A DNA stretch of 64,000 nucleotides from Alteromonadaceae bacterium (lineage in GTDB: Bacteria > Pseudomonadota > Gammaproteobacteria > Enterobacterales > Alteromonadaceae): assembly GCA_013373625.1 (NCBI GenBank), contig JABXHM010000028.1, positions 62,001-126,000 on the forward strand. The letters run 5' to 3'. Below are positions 44,672-52,987 of this stretch, piece after piece. A model generated the notes under the pieces. That model made no database searches. It was not told the origin of the DNA and saw only the letters and a program-made list of their open reading frames with translations. Position numbers and translations under genes: made by a program. The stretch's first letter is position 1; each line of letters begins with the position of its first letter.

Positions 44672-44689
44672 GGGTAGTCAGTAATCACT

Positions 44690-44899
44690 CTAATACGGGC
44701 TGGGATTGGGAGTGATTATTCCGGTGGCCATGGCTATCAGGATAATCACTACAATCAGCGCCGAGGTCATCACCCGACGGCCAATATATTTACTCATTGG
44801 TGCGTTGCCGGATTGCTTACCCAACATGACTTTCATCGCCAAAAACAGGTTTACGATCATAAAAATCAACAATCCAACGATAACTATTTTAACTACCAT
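44690..44899 (-). CDS. DUF2909 twin-helix protein, antisense in the oxidase operon
   Basis: 69 residues with two membrane helices (IVIVGLLIFMIVNLFLAMKVML and SALIVVIILIAMATGI) and the GRRVMTSAL block of DUF2909. Such twin-transmembrane proteins occur beside oxidase genes in many gammaproteobacteria. The ATG at 44899 has a strong gaggag site upstream. It lies on the opposite strand between coxC and the SURF1 gene, and its start codon overlaps the SURF1 start on the other strand by two bases (CATG). Confidence 0.85.
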   Translation of the reverse strand: MVVKIVIVGLLIFMIVNLFLAMKVMLGKQSGNAPMSKYIGRRVMTSALIVVIILIAMATGIITPNPSPY

Positions 44900-45656
44900 G
44901 AGTAAAACTCCTCAGTGTTCTGTGACGCCCGGTAAAGTTAAGCCGGGGCTTGCCACCAAACGGTGGCCGATACTGGCTGGATGCGTCACTTTGCTGGCAG
45001 TTATCGCGATGGTATCGCTCGGGTTTTGGCAGCTTGATCGGATGACACAAAAACAACATCGTCTCGACAGCATAGCGCAAAAGAATGCCGTAACGCCAAT
45101 ACATCCGTTTAGTGCCACCAAGCAGTGGCAGGATGTACGGGACGTGCCTGTGCGCTTTAACGGTATAGTCGGCCACAGTCGGGTGTTATTACTTGATAAT
45201 CAAATTGTTGATGGACGCCCGGGCTACGACGTTATTGTGCCGGTGTTAACGCGCGGCCGGGAAATACTGGTTAATTTAGGTTGGGTCGCCGCACCTCGTT
45301 CACGTAACGAGTTGCCGGTCCTGGCGGTGCCGCAGGGTGATATCGTTATCGAAGGCGTACTGGCGCAGCCGGGCAGTAATCCGCTAATCAGCGAAACGCA
45401 AACGCAATTTAATCAATTTCCGCTGGTTATTCAGCAGTTGGATATCGCAGAACTCAACCAGCGCTGGCAAACGACGCTGCCCGACATGGTAGTCGAACGG
45501 CTTCGTTCTGAACCCGCTGTCAGCGAATTTAAAACTCACTGGCAGCCTGTGGTGATGTCACCAGAAAAACATCTTGGCTATGCCGTGCAATGGTTTGGTC
45601 TGGCAATTGCCGCTATCGTCATTTTCTTATCTGTGTTGTTCAGGAGATCTCAATAA
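44898..45656 (+). CDS. SURF1-family oxidase assembly protein
   Basis: 252 residues with an N-terminal helix (WPILAGCVTLLAVIAMVSLGFWQLDRM, the family hallmark), a periplasmic domain with VRFNG and LVNLGWVAAPRSR, and a second helix near the end (YAVQWFGLAIAAIVIFLSVL). It helps haem a3/CuB assembly. The start at 44898 (MSKTPQCS) lacks a strong ribosome site, so a different start is possible. The start overlaps that of the divergent DUF2909 gene. Confidence 0.9.
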   Translation: MSKTPQCSVTPGKVKPGLATKRWPILAGCVTLLAVIAMVSLGFWQLDRMTQKQHRLDSIAQKNAVTPIHPFSATKQWQDVRDVPVRFNGIVGHSRVLLLDNQIVDGRPGYDVIVPVLTRGREILVNLGWVAAPRSRNELPVLAVPQGDIVIEGVLAQPGSNPLISETQTQFNQFPLVIQQLDIAELNQRWQTTLPDMVVERLRSEPAVSEFKTHWQPVVMSPEKHLGYAVQWFGLAIAAIVIFLSVLFRRSQ

Positions 45657-45657
45657 T

Positions 45658-46230
45658 ATGGCTACCGCAACGACTATTTTTTCTAAGCCGAAGCGTTCAT
45701 TACTGGTATTGTTGGCCGCTTTCATTATACCGGTTGTTCTGGCTAAGTTAGCGCTTGAACAGAACTGGTTTGAACAAGGCGCGACCAATAAAGGCGAGCT
45801 TTTACAGCCAGTTGAAACAATCGCGCCATTACTCACCGGCCAGTCGCCTAAATGGCGGATAATGTATGTGATGCCTGCGCAATGCAATACTGAATGTGAA
45901 AACGCAATTTACGCCATTCAGCAGGTGTGGCTGGCATTGGGTAAAGAGTCTGATCGTTCACAGCCAGCAGTGTTTGTCAGCGCTGACAGTGACCCCCGCG
46001 CTCGCCAGATACTGCATGAATTTGAACAGGTTAATGTAATCAATCTCACTGAACAACAAAGCGCCAGGTTAACTAACAGCCAGGTCAATCAGCATATTTT
46101 CCTGGTTGATACACAGGGTAACGCTATGCTGCGTTACCCGCTGTTTTCGCTACGTCAGGATGCCGTAATGGCCAGCCGGGATATTCTCTCGGACCTGCGA
46201 AAACTGCTCAAATTGTCACGTATTGGTTAG
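45658..46230 (+). CDS. SCO-like thioredoxin-fold protein of the oxidase operon
   Basis: 190 residues: one helix (RSLLVLLAAFIIPVVLAKLAL) then a thioredoxin-like domain. It carries Cys76-x3-Cys80 in MPAQCNTECEN and His146 in NQHIFLVDTQGN, matching the two cysteines and histidine of SCO copper chaperones, although overall similarity to classical SCO is low. Likely a copper or redox assembly factor for CuA. aggaga lies nine bases upstream of the ATG. Confidence 0.7.
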   Translation: MATATTIFSKPKRSLLVLLAAFIIPVVLAKLALEQNWFEQGATNKGELLQPVETIAPLLTGQSPKWRIMYVMPAQCNTECENAIYAIQQVWLALGKESDRSQPAVFVSADSDPRARQILHEFEQVNVINLTEQQSARLTNSQVNQHIFLVDTQGNAMLRYPLFSLRQDAVMASRDILSDLRKLLKLSRIG

Positions 46231-46239
46231 GACAACACT

Positions 46240-47217
46240 ATGCGAAAGTTAGTAGGATTGAGCATAATACTGGCACTGGTGGTCATTATACTGGGGGCCT
46301 ATACACGGTTAACTGATGCTGGTTTGGGGTGCCCCGACTGGCCGGGTTGCTACGGTCATTTAACTGTTCCGCAAACCGAAACGCATATTGACGCTGCCAA
46401 TCAGGCCTACCCGGATCGTCCGCTAGAAACACACAAAGCGTGGAATGAAATGGTGCACCGTTATTTTGCCGGGTCTCTTGGCCTGTGTATTCTGGCAATT
46501 GCGATTTGGTCTGTGGTTAAACGCTCGGCACAACAACCGGTAAAACTGCCCTTATTTTTGTTAGTTCTTGTGATGTTTCAGGCACTGCTTGGGATGTGGA
46601 CAGTCACTATGAACTTACTGCCCGTAGTGGTGATGGGGCACCTCCTGGGTGGCTTCAGCGTGCTGACTTGTTTGTTCTTACTGTACTTACGCCTGTCCTC
46701 TTATCGCATTGGCTTTGTCGATCTACGGATTAAAAAATATGCCGGGTTTGCAGCTGTCGGCATTGTTGTGCTGGTGGCACAAATAGCCCTTGGGGGCTGG
46801 ACGTCTGCTAACTATGCCGCACTGGCCTGTACCGAGTTTCCGCTCTGCGAGGGAGACTGGGCGAGCCGGATAGACATCGCCGGTGCTTTCAGTGTGCCGG
46901 AGGCTGAAAATTACGAATATGGCGCCCATGACTATGGTGAACGTACCACCATGCACATCATGCATCGTCTGGGCGCGGTCGTCACATTTTTATATCTGGG
47001 GTGGCTGGCTGTGTGCCTGTATCGCCGCTCATTATCTGCTTACCTACGCAATGCAGCCCTGATTTTGGGGGGCATTCTTTTCGCGCAGGTGGGATTGGGG
47101 ATCAGTAACGTTGTGTTCAGTTTGCCGCTGGCAGTGGCTGTTTTACATAACGCCGTTGCAGCTTGTTTGCTACTGGTGCTGGTGCTGATTACTTATACTC
47201 TTTATCGTAAAGTCTAG
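46240..47217 (+). CDS. ctaA: Haem A synthase (COX15/CtaA)
   Basis: 325 residues with about eight helices in the CtaA arrangement: GAYTRLTDAGLGCPDWPGCYG, HKAWNEMVHRYFAGSLG with a haem histidine, then GHLLGGFS, and in the second half GGWTSANYAALACTEFPLCEG, MHIMHRLGAVV and HNAVAACLL. It oxidises haem O to haem A for the aa3 oxidase. Nine bases after the SCO-like gene. Confidence 0.95.
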   Translation: MRKLVGLSIILALVVIILGAYTRLTDAGLGCPDWPGCYGHLTVPQTETHIDAANQAYPDRPLETHKAWNEMVHRYFAGSLGLCILAIAIWSVVKRSAQQPVKLPLFLLVLVMFQALLGMWTVTMNLLPVVVMGHLLGGFSVLTCLFLLYLRLSSYRIGFVDLRIKKYAGFAAVGIVVLVAQIALGGWTSANYAALACTEFPLCEGDWASRIDIAGAFSVPEAENYEYGAHDYGERTTMHIMHRLGAVVTFLYLGWLAVCLYRRSLSAYLRNAALILGGILFAQVGLGISNVVFSLPLAVAVLHNAVAACLLLVLVLITYTLYRKV

Positions 47218-47226
47218 GAGGCTATT

Positions 47227-48159
47227 ATGGCAAAGTCCGAAGCCCTTCATACAAGTACGCCGGCTCCCAAGGCTACACATACTGGCTGGCGTCAGAATTG
47301 GCGTTATTATTATGAAATGACCAAGCCACGGGTAGTCATGCTATTACTGCTCACAGCATTGGTTGGTATGTGTCTGGCAACACCAGGATGGGTGCCCGCC
47401 AGTACCTTAATTGCCGGTTTACTGGGGATTGGTTTGCTTGCCAGTGCGGCGGCCGTGTTAAACCATATTGTCGACCACAAAATTGATAGCCAGATGGCGC
47501 GAACGTTTAATCGACCGGTAGTGAAAGGCAAAGTCACTATACCCCAGGCATTGGTATTTTCTTTTGTGCTGGCGGTGGTCGGTTATGTGATGCTGGAAGT
47601 ATGGGTAAACCGCATTACAGCGTTACTTACGCTGGCCAGTTTAGTGGGGTATGCAGTGGTATACACCATGTTTTTAAAACGTGCCACGCCGCAAAATATA
47701 GTCATTGGTGGGCTTGCTGGTGCAGCGCCTCCACTGCTGGGTTGGACGGCCGTTACCGGCGAAATCCATGCTCATGCTCTCCTGTTAGTATTAATTGTTT
47801 TTACCTGGACACCTCCCCATTTTTGGGCGCTGGCTATACATCGGGAAAAGGACTACGCCAAAGCGAAAGTGCCAATGCTGCCTGTTACGCATGGCATTGC
47901 CTTTACCAAAACCTGCGTATTGCTGTACACCATTTTGCTGTGCCTGGTGTGTTTGTTGCCGTATTTAATTGGTGAGGCGCAACTGATCTACCTGATGGGC
48001 TCCAGTCTGCTTAATGCCGTATTTCTTTACTACGCCATTAAACTTAAATATGCGGCGAATGACAGTACTGCCATGACCACCTTTAAATACTCCATAGTGC
48101 ATCTCATGGTATTGTTCGTAGTATTACTGGTTGATCATTATGTTCCGTTGGCTTTATGA
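47227..48159 (+). CDS. ctaB: Protoheme IX farnesyltransferase (haem O synthase)
   Basis: 310 residues, nine helices of the UbiA fold. The aspartate-rich site NHIVDHKIDSQMARTFNRPV binds Mg-farnesyl diphosphate, and YTMFLKRATPQNIVIGGLAGAAPPLLGW and FTWTPPHFWALAIHREKDYAKAKVPMLP are the CyoE/CtaB signatures. It makes haem O for CtaA. It overlaps sco by four bases. Confidence 0.96.
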   Translation: MAKSEALHTSTPAPKATHTGWRQNWRYYYEMTKPRVVMLLLLTALVGMCLATPGWVPASTLIAGLLGIGLLASAAAVLNHIVDHKIDSQMARTFNRPVVKGKVTIPQALVFSFVLAVVGYVMLEVWVNRITALLTLASLVGYAVVYTMFLKRATPQNIVIGGLAGAAPPLLGWTAVTGEIHAHALLLVLIVFTWTPPHFWALAIHREKDYAKAKVPMLPVTHGIAFTKTCVLLYTILLCLVCLLPYLIGEAQLIYLMGSSLLNAVFLYYAIKLKYAANDSTAMTTFKYSIVHLMVLFVVLLVDHYVPLAL

Positions 48160-48803
48160 AGCAAAAAACAATACTAACGCTGGTAGGAGCGGTGGCGCTT
48201 GCTACCGGCGTAGCTATCGCATGGGTTGTTGCAAAACAGGCCGGTAGTGCAGAACCACAATATTTTCAGTACTTTCCGCAACCACGCAAGTTGGCTGATG
48301 TCGAACTGGTCGATCAAACAGGCCAGGCCGTTACCAACCAGGACGTGTTTAAGGATCGCTGGAGTTTGCTGTTTGTAGGCTACACTTTTTGCCCCGATGT
48401 GTGTCCGACCACAATGGCAGCGTTGAGTAAAATTTATCCAGATCTAAAAAGTATTTCCACAAATGAGCCTATTCAGGTAGTGTTTATATCAGTCGATCCA
48501 AACCGTGATACACCAGAGCGCCTTGCTTCTTATGTTGAGTATTTTAACTCTGAATTTGTGGCGCTTACGGGTGAGCATAAGCAACTGTTTCCGTTAACAC
48601 GTTCGTTAGGATTAATGTACGCCATAGCTGAGAGTACTGATAATCCCAATTATCTTGTTGACCACAGCGCGTCTGTCGTAGTTATCGATCCGGATGGTTT
48701 TGCTATTGGAAGGTTTAAACCAAAGTTTAACCCTGGCGAAGTCGCAGTAAGTGACAGTGAACAAATCCTTACCGACATGCCTGATGTTATCAAGAACCAC
48801 TAA
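48156..48803 (+). CDS. SCO1/SenC copper chaperone
   Basis: 215 residues with an N-terminal anchor helix and thioredoxin fold. Copper ligands are Cys79 and Cys83 in FCPDVCPTT and His170 in YLVDHSASVVVIDPDG. It inserts copper into CuA of subunit II. Last clear gene of the oxidase operon, with its start overlapping ctaB. It is the second SCO-type protein of the operon. Confidence 0.94.
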   Translation: MKQKTILTLVGAVALATGVAIAWVVAKQAGSAEPQYFQYFPQPRKLADVELVDQTGQAVTNQDVFKDRWSLLFVGYTFCPDVCPTTMAALSKIYPDLKSISTNEPIQVVFISVDPNRDTPERLASYVEYFNSEFVALTGEHKQLFPLTRSLGLMYAIAESTDNPNYLVDHSASVVVIDPDGFAIGRFKPKFNPGEVAVSDSEQILTDMPDVIKNH

Positions 48804-49415
48804 ATGCCATGCTGTAGTATTATTCGAAATGCCGAAAAAGATGATGGTAGTGTAGCTGTTCAGCTTCTGTTTAATGCTGGTCAATATTTGCTAACAGAAG
48901 TATTTGGTATGGGGGATCCCGATACCGCTGTGGACTATTTGATGTCAGCCTGGGATAAAGGCGGCGGCCAATACGGCTACAAAAATCACTGGGTTGCTGA
49001 AACCAACGGCGAAGTTACCGGACTCATTAGTTGCTGGCATGATCGCCTGCCTGAAGATTTTGACCGGATCACGCTGGCATCTGTTGTCGATCATTTCGGA
49101 ATTGATAACGCACTGGAAATTGTTATGCGCTCGCAACGGTTTCTCGCACTTCTTGAAACTCCCCTGTTTACCGAGCTGGGTCTGGGTCATGTCGCAGTGG
49201 CAAAGTCGGCGCGACGCAAAGGCATTGGTACCGCCCTGATTAATTTTATGGAACTAAAAGGGCGCAATATGAAAAAAAACGCCCTGGTACTTAATTGCAG
49301 TCTGAAGAACCACGGTGCTATCGCATTTTATAAAAATCTTGGTTTCGGCATACACCGCACCAACGACCACTTCGTGCAGATGATCAAAGGCCTGCCAATC
49401 GGTAACGCCGGTTAG
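48804..49415 (+). CDS. GNAT-family acetyltransferase
   Basis: 203 residues. The acetyl-CoA pocket LGLGHVAVAKSARRKGIGTALINFMELKG and the C-terminal LNCSLKNHGAIAFYKNLGF are typical GNAT motifs; the N-terminal half (LLFNAGQYLLTEVFGM) is less usual. The substrate is unknown. The ATG directly follows the sco stop (taa-atg), so it may be read with the oxidase operon, but a functional link is not evident. Confidence 0.82.
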   Translation: MPCCSIIRNAEKDDGSVAVQLLFNAGQYLLTEVFGMGDPDTAVDYLMSAWDKGGGQYGYKNHWVAETNGEVTGLISCWHDRLPEDFDRITLASVVDHFGIDNALEIVMRSQRFLALLETPLFTELGLGHVAVAKSARRKGIGTALINFMELKGRNMKKNALVLNCSLKNHGAIAFYKNLGFGIHRTNDHFVQMIKGLPIGNAG

Positions 49416-49427
49416 ATATTGCGTTAA

Positions 49428-50513
49428 TCAGTCTGGATATTTCCCCTCTTTCGTTGCTATGAAAAATGGCATGGAATACCAGTAAAAACGTCCGCTCAGT
49501 GAGTTCGACGGCGCAGTGCAATTGACCCGTGAACGGCCGATAGGCAAGGTGGATGGCAAGGTAAACTCAAATTGACTTTGAGCCGTTTTTATCGGCAACC
49601 TTTCGCCCTGAAAATAGCATGCTAATTGCGATAACCGCACCAGACTGGCTGCGTCCTCGTTGAGCGTTATGGCAACAGGTTTTTTTACATTACGCTCTGA
49701 TATTTCTGGATCCGTAAGGGATGTACTGGTGACAGGCATCGCCAGACTGGCCATTTTTGTTTTTAAGGTATCGAGATTGGCATAGGGCCCAGCGGCAGGA
49801 AACCTTGGAATGGCAGCCATGTCAGTGAATGAGCCTACCGCCCCCGAATGTTGACCGAAAGCAATATAACCATTATCTGCTAATTTGCGGGCCAGCGTTT
49901 GATTATATTCACCAAATGGATAGGCAAGGTACTTAAGGCTCTTTCCTGTATGTTCTGCAATCATGGTCTCGGCATCGCTGATATTTTTCCACACGCGTGC
50001 TAACCACGCCTGCTTGGTTTCGCCTATGTGTTGCTCCAGTAAATGCAGGTGATCCATCGTGTGGTTAGCAAACGATGCGCCCTCTTTTTGCATTGCTTCA
50101 ACTTGCGCCCAGCTCAGCTGGTTATTTTGCTTGCCGATAACCGCCGGATTAATAAACACCGTGTAGGGAAAACCGTGCGCTTTAAGCAGCGGATGACCAT
50201 TTTGCAGGATGTTCTCGTAGCCATCATCAAAGGTAATGGCCAGCGCGTTATCAGGTACACTGCCTTGCCCCGCGGCGGCTGTCACCAGGTCTTGTAATGG
50301 CACTACTGAATAATGCTCTGCAATGTAGTCAAGGTGCTGCTCAAATTGAGCTGTGGTGACTGAGGTACTGCGTGGTGTGTCGGCAGAGACGTGATGATAC
50401 AGTAGTATCACACCGCTCGAATGTGGCGACTTTTGCGCATAGCTCGAAACGCTAAGCAGCGACAACAGACACACTAACAGCGGGAAACCCCACCGTGTCA
50501 TGATAAACTGCAT
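49428..50513 (-). CDS. Secreted polysaccharide deacetylase (CE4-like)
   Basis: 361 residues with a signal peptide (cut near SYA-QK). NodB-homology motifs: ILLYHHVS, AITFDDGYENI with two metal aspartates, FANHTMDHLHL with the HxxxH zinc histidines, and LAYPFGEYN. A C-terminal beta-rich part of about 110 residues follows. It would remove N-acetyl groups from a surface or extracellular glycan. Convergent with the GNAT gene and divergent from the MATE gene. Confidence 0.87.
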   Translation of the reverse strand: MQFIMTRWGFPLLVCLLSLLSVSSYAQKSPHSSGVILLYHHVSADTPRSTSVTTAQFEQHLDYIAEHYSVVPLQDLVTAAAGQGSVPDNALAITFDDGYENILQNGHPLLKAHGFPYTVFINPAVIGKQNNQLSWAQVEAMQKEGASFANHTMDHLHLLEQHIGETKQAWLARVWKNISDAETMIAEHTGKSLKYLAYPFGEYNQTLARKLADNGYIAFGQHSGAVGSFTDMAAIPRFPAAGPYANLDTLKTKMASLAMPVTSTSLTDPEISERNVKKPVAITLNEDAASLVRLSQLACYFQGERLPIKTAQSQFEFTLPSTLPIGRSRVNCTAPSNSLSGRFYWYSMPFFIATKEGKYPD

Positions 50514-50543
50514 ACTACATTCTCCTTATTTATTGAACAGTTA

Positions 50544-51884
50544 GTGAACACCCTATCATATCAGCTACAAGGTACCGCTGCCCACTTGCAGCTAGTCAGG
50601 CTCGCCATTCCGATGATTCTGGCCAATATCACCACGCCACTGCTTGGTCTGGTTGATACGGCCGTTATGGGGCATATGGATTCATCGGCGCAGTTGGCAG
50701 GCGCCTCTATAGGTGCGCTGATGCTGACCCAAATATACTGGGTGTGCGGTTTTTTACGCATGTCAGCGACAGGGATGAGCGCCCAGGCGAGGGGAGAGCA
50801 ACAAAGCGCGGCAATCGCTAAATCGTTTTATCAAACCTCAGTGATTGCATTGCTGCTCGGTATAACTATTTTACTGTGCCAGGCGGGAATCTTATCAGCC
50901 GGGCTGTGGTTGGCTGCACCGGCCGCTGATGTGGCGCATTTCAGTACCGAATATTTTAATACCCGGGTGTGGGGCGCGCCAGCGGCTTTGGTCAATATGG
51001 CATTAACAGGCTGGCTGGTGGGTCAGCAAAAAACCACCGCGGTACTCATTATTCAGGTGGTAGGCAATCTGCTTAACGCCGGGCTGGATATAGTGCTGGT
51101 TTGGTGGTTGGACTGGGGGGTTGGCGGCGTTGCGCTTGCCAGTGTTGTGGCAGAATACACCATGATGTGTATGGCTCTTATTGTTGCACTTAAACAAATT
51201 CATTGGTACCCACCGCAGCTGGAATGGTTTGACAAGACGGCGCGTAAATTTCTTATGAAGCTCAATGGTGACATGCTGGTGCGTAATCTGGCTCTGCAAT
51301 TGTGTCTTGCTTTTTTGACCATTCAGGGGGCACGCTATGGTCAAACGGCTACGGCGGTTAATGCTATTCTAATGCAATTCTTTGTGCTCATTGCGCTTGG
51401 TCTTGATGGTATTGCTTATGCCGTAGAGGCAACAGTAGGCGAGGCCGCCGGGGCTAAAAGTGCCCGCGGTGTGCTGATCCAAACGCGGCGTGGATTATGG
51501 TGGTCGGGCATATTCGCCATTGTGTACAGTGTTGGGTTTTATTGTTTTGGCGAAGCGATCGTAAACTTACTCACAGACCTACAACCTCTGCAGGAGGCTG
51601 CTTATCAGTACCTGCCGATGATGACCGCTTTGCCACTGGTCGCGCACTGGTGCTTTTTATATGACGGCGTGTTTGTAGGTCTTACCCAGGGCCGTGCGAT
51701 GCGAAATACCATGCTTGTCAGCGCGGCGTTAGTATTCTTTCCGGTTTGGTATGTTAGTCAGTCGCTGGGTAATCCTGCTTTATGGTGGGCACTGCTGGCT
51801 TTTCTGCTGGCGCGGGGGATAACTCTTGGCGGTGTGCTCTATTGGCGGCAAAGCCGTGGCAGGCTTATTTCGAGTGTGGATTAA
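50544..51884 (+). CDS. MATE-family efflux transporter, DinF-like
   Basis: 446 residues, twelve helices in two MATE halves: AIPMILANITTPLLGLVDTAVMGH at the start is the MATE/DinF signature, repeated in weaker form mid-protein. It exports drugs or metabolites with Na+ or H+. Translation probably starts at the GTG at 50544. E. coli dinF lies beside lexA; here it does not. The 3' end overlaps a small gene on the other strand by 20 bases. Confidence 0.88.
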   Translation: MNTLSYQLQGTAAHLQLVRLAIPMILANITTPLLGLVDTAVMGHMDSSAQLAGASIGALMLTQIYWVCGFLRMSATGMSAQARGEQQSAAIAKSFYQTSVIALLLGITILLCQAGILSAGLWLAAPAADVAHFSTEYFNTRVWGAPAALVNMALTGWLVGQQKTTAVLIIQVVGNLLNAGLDIVLVWWLDWGVGGVALASVVAEYTMMCMALIVALKQIHWYPPQLEWFDKTARKFLMKLNGDMLVRNLALQLCLAFLTIQGARYGQTATAVNAILMQFFVLIALGLDGIAYAVEATVGEAAGAKSARGVLIQTRRGLWWSGIFAIVYSVGFYCFGEAIVNLLTDLQPLQEAAYQYLPMMTALPLVAHWCFLYDGVFVGLTQGRAMRNTMLVSAALVFFPVWYVSQSLGNPALWWALLAFLLARGITLGGVLYWRQSRGRLISSVD

Positions 51885-52089
51885 TTGATTTGGTCAAACG
51901 TTGCCAGAGCATGCCCAGATAACCCGACATGGCCCAGCCAAACCCTGTAAAGAGAATTGCCAGACCCAGGTAATACAGAGGCAATATCCACCACGCGCCA
52001 ATCACCATTACAGCCAGCCCTACCGCAAAAGCAGTAAGGCCCTGAACAAAACGTTGCCAGTTGGTAAACGGCAGAAATTGACCAGACAT
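51865..52089 (-). CDS. Small two-helix membrane protein
   Basis: 74 residues with two hydrophobic segments (LTAFAVGLAVMVIGAWWILPLYYLGLAILFTGFGWAM, split by a proline) and a basic C-terminal tail. No family recognised with certainty; it is a plausible real gene because it is preceded 20 bases away by the nfuA stop on the same strand and has good hydrophobic pattern. Its 3' end overlaps the MATE gene by 20 bases. Confidence 0.6.
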   Translation of the reverse strand: MSGQFLPFTNWQRFVQGLTAFAVGLAVMVIGAWWILPLYYLGLAILFTGFGWAMSGYLGMLWQRLTKSINPHSK

Positions 52090-52109
52090 GTGTGTAGGCA
52101 GCCTGCTAC

Positions 52110-52688
52110 TTAGTAGTAGGAATGCTCCCCTGACTGATGCTCAGTGGCATCCCGGACACCTTTAATGTCGCCGCTGAATTCTTCGAGCATTTGTTTCTCG
52201 ATACCTTCTTTGAGGGTCACGTCAACCATAGAGCAACCATTACAGCCACCACCAAATTGCAGCACAGCATAGCCATCTTCAGTGACTTCAACGAGCATAA
52301 CCTGACCGCCGTGGCTCGCCAGTTGCGGATTGATTTCTGACTCAATCATATAATTGATGCGTTCTACCAAAGGCGCATCGTCAGCCACTTTGCGGGCTTT
52401 CGCGTTAGGTGCTTTCAGGGTTAACTGCGAGCCCATTTGGTCGGTCACGTAGTCTATTTCTGCTTCTTCCAGGTAGGGGGCGCTTTCTTCATCGACAACC
52501 GCATCGAAGCCATCAAACGGCAGACGGGTATCGGTAGGCTCCACCGCGTCGGGTGGGCAGTACGATACGCCACACTCCGCACTGGAGGTGCCGGGATTTA
52601 CCACAAAAACGCGAATATTTGTGCCTGATTCCTGCTTGGCCAGCAACTTACTAAAGTGCGCCTGAGCCTCTGTAGATATTGAGATCAT
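52110..52688 (-). CDS. nfuA: Fe-S biogenesis protein NfuA
   Basis: 192 residues from the ATG at 52688 ([19 protein letters not shown]), which matches NfuA starts; a longer frame adds seven residues. The N-terminal A-type domain ([21 protein letters not shown]) and C-terminal NifU domain with [17 protein letters not shown] carrying the CxxC cluster site are complete. It carries [4Fe-4S] clusters to target proteins under stress. Followed by the small membrane-protein gene. Confidence 0.96.
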   Translation of the reverse strand: MISISTEAQAHFSKLLAKQESGTNIRVFVVNPGTSSAECGVSYCPPDAVEPTDTRLPFDGFDAVVDEESAPYLEEAEIDYVTDQMGSQLTLKAPNAKARKVADDAPLVERINYMIESEINPQLASHGGQVMLVEVTEDGYAVLQFGGGCNGCSMVDVTLKEGIEKQMLEEFSGDIKGVRDATEHQSGEHSYY

Positions 52689-52987
52689 GATAGAGTCCTG
52701 CATAATCATTAAATTAGATGCATGATAACAAATTTACCTGACTAAAACACTCGGGTATTGAAAGAAGTCTATGCCAAAATATTACAACTAATAGCTGAAG
52801 TTACCGGTAATGTCCCTCGGGGTGACCTTAGCGCACGACTAACAGCATGGCATATGCCCTTGAGATAGGTATATTATGCCCTGCTAAGTCGATATACGAC
52901 CAACTTCTAAATATTAATTATGGTGTCCGCGAAATGCTATTAGCCGCCCTTAAAGCGAATTTCACTCAATCAAAGCGAGCAATAACA

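Noticed and set aside
50544-51884. MATE gene as an SOS-controlled dinF
   Set aside because: No CTG-N10-CAG box was seen before it and it is far from lexA, so only the transporter family is claimed.
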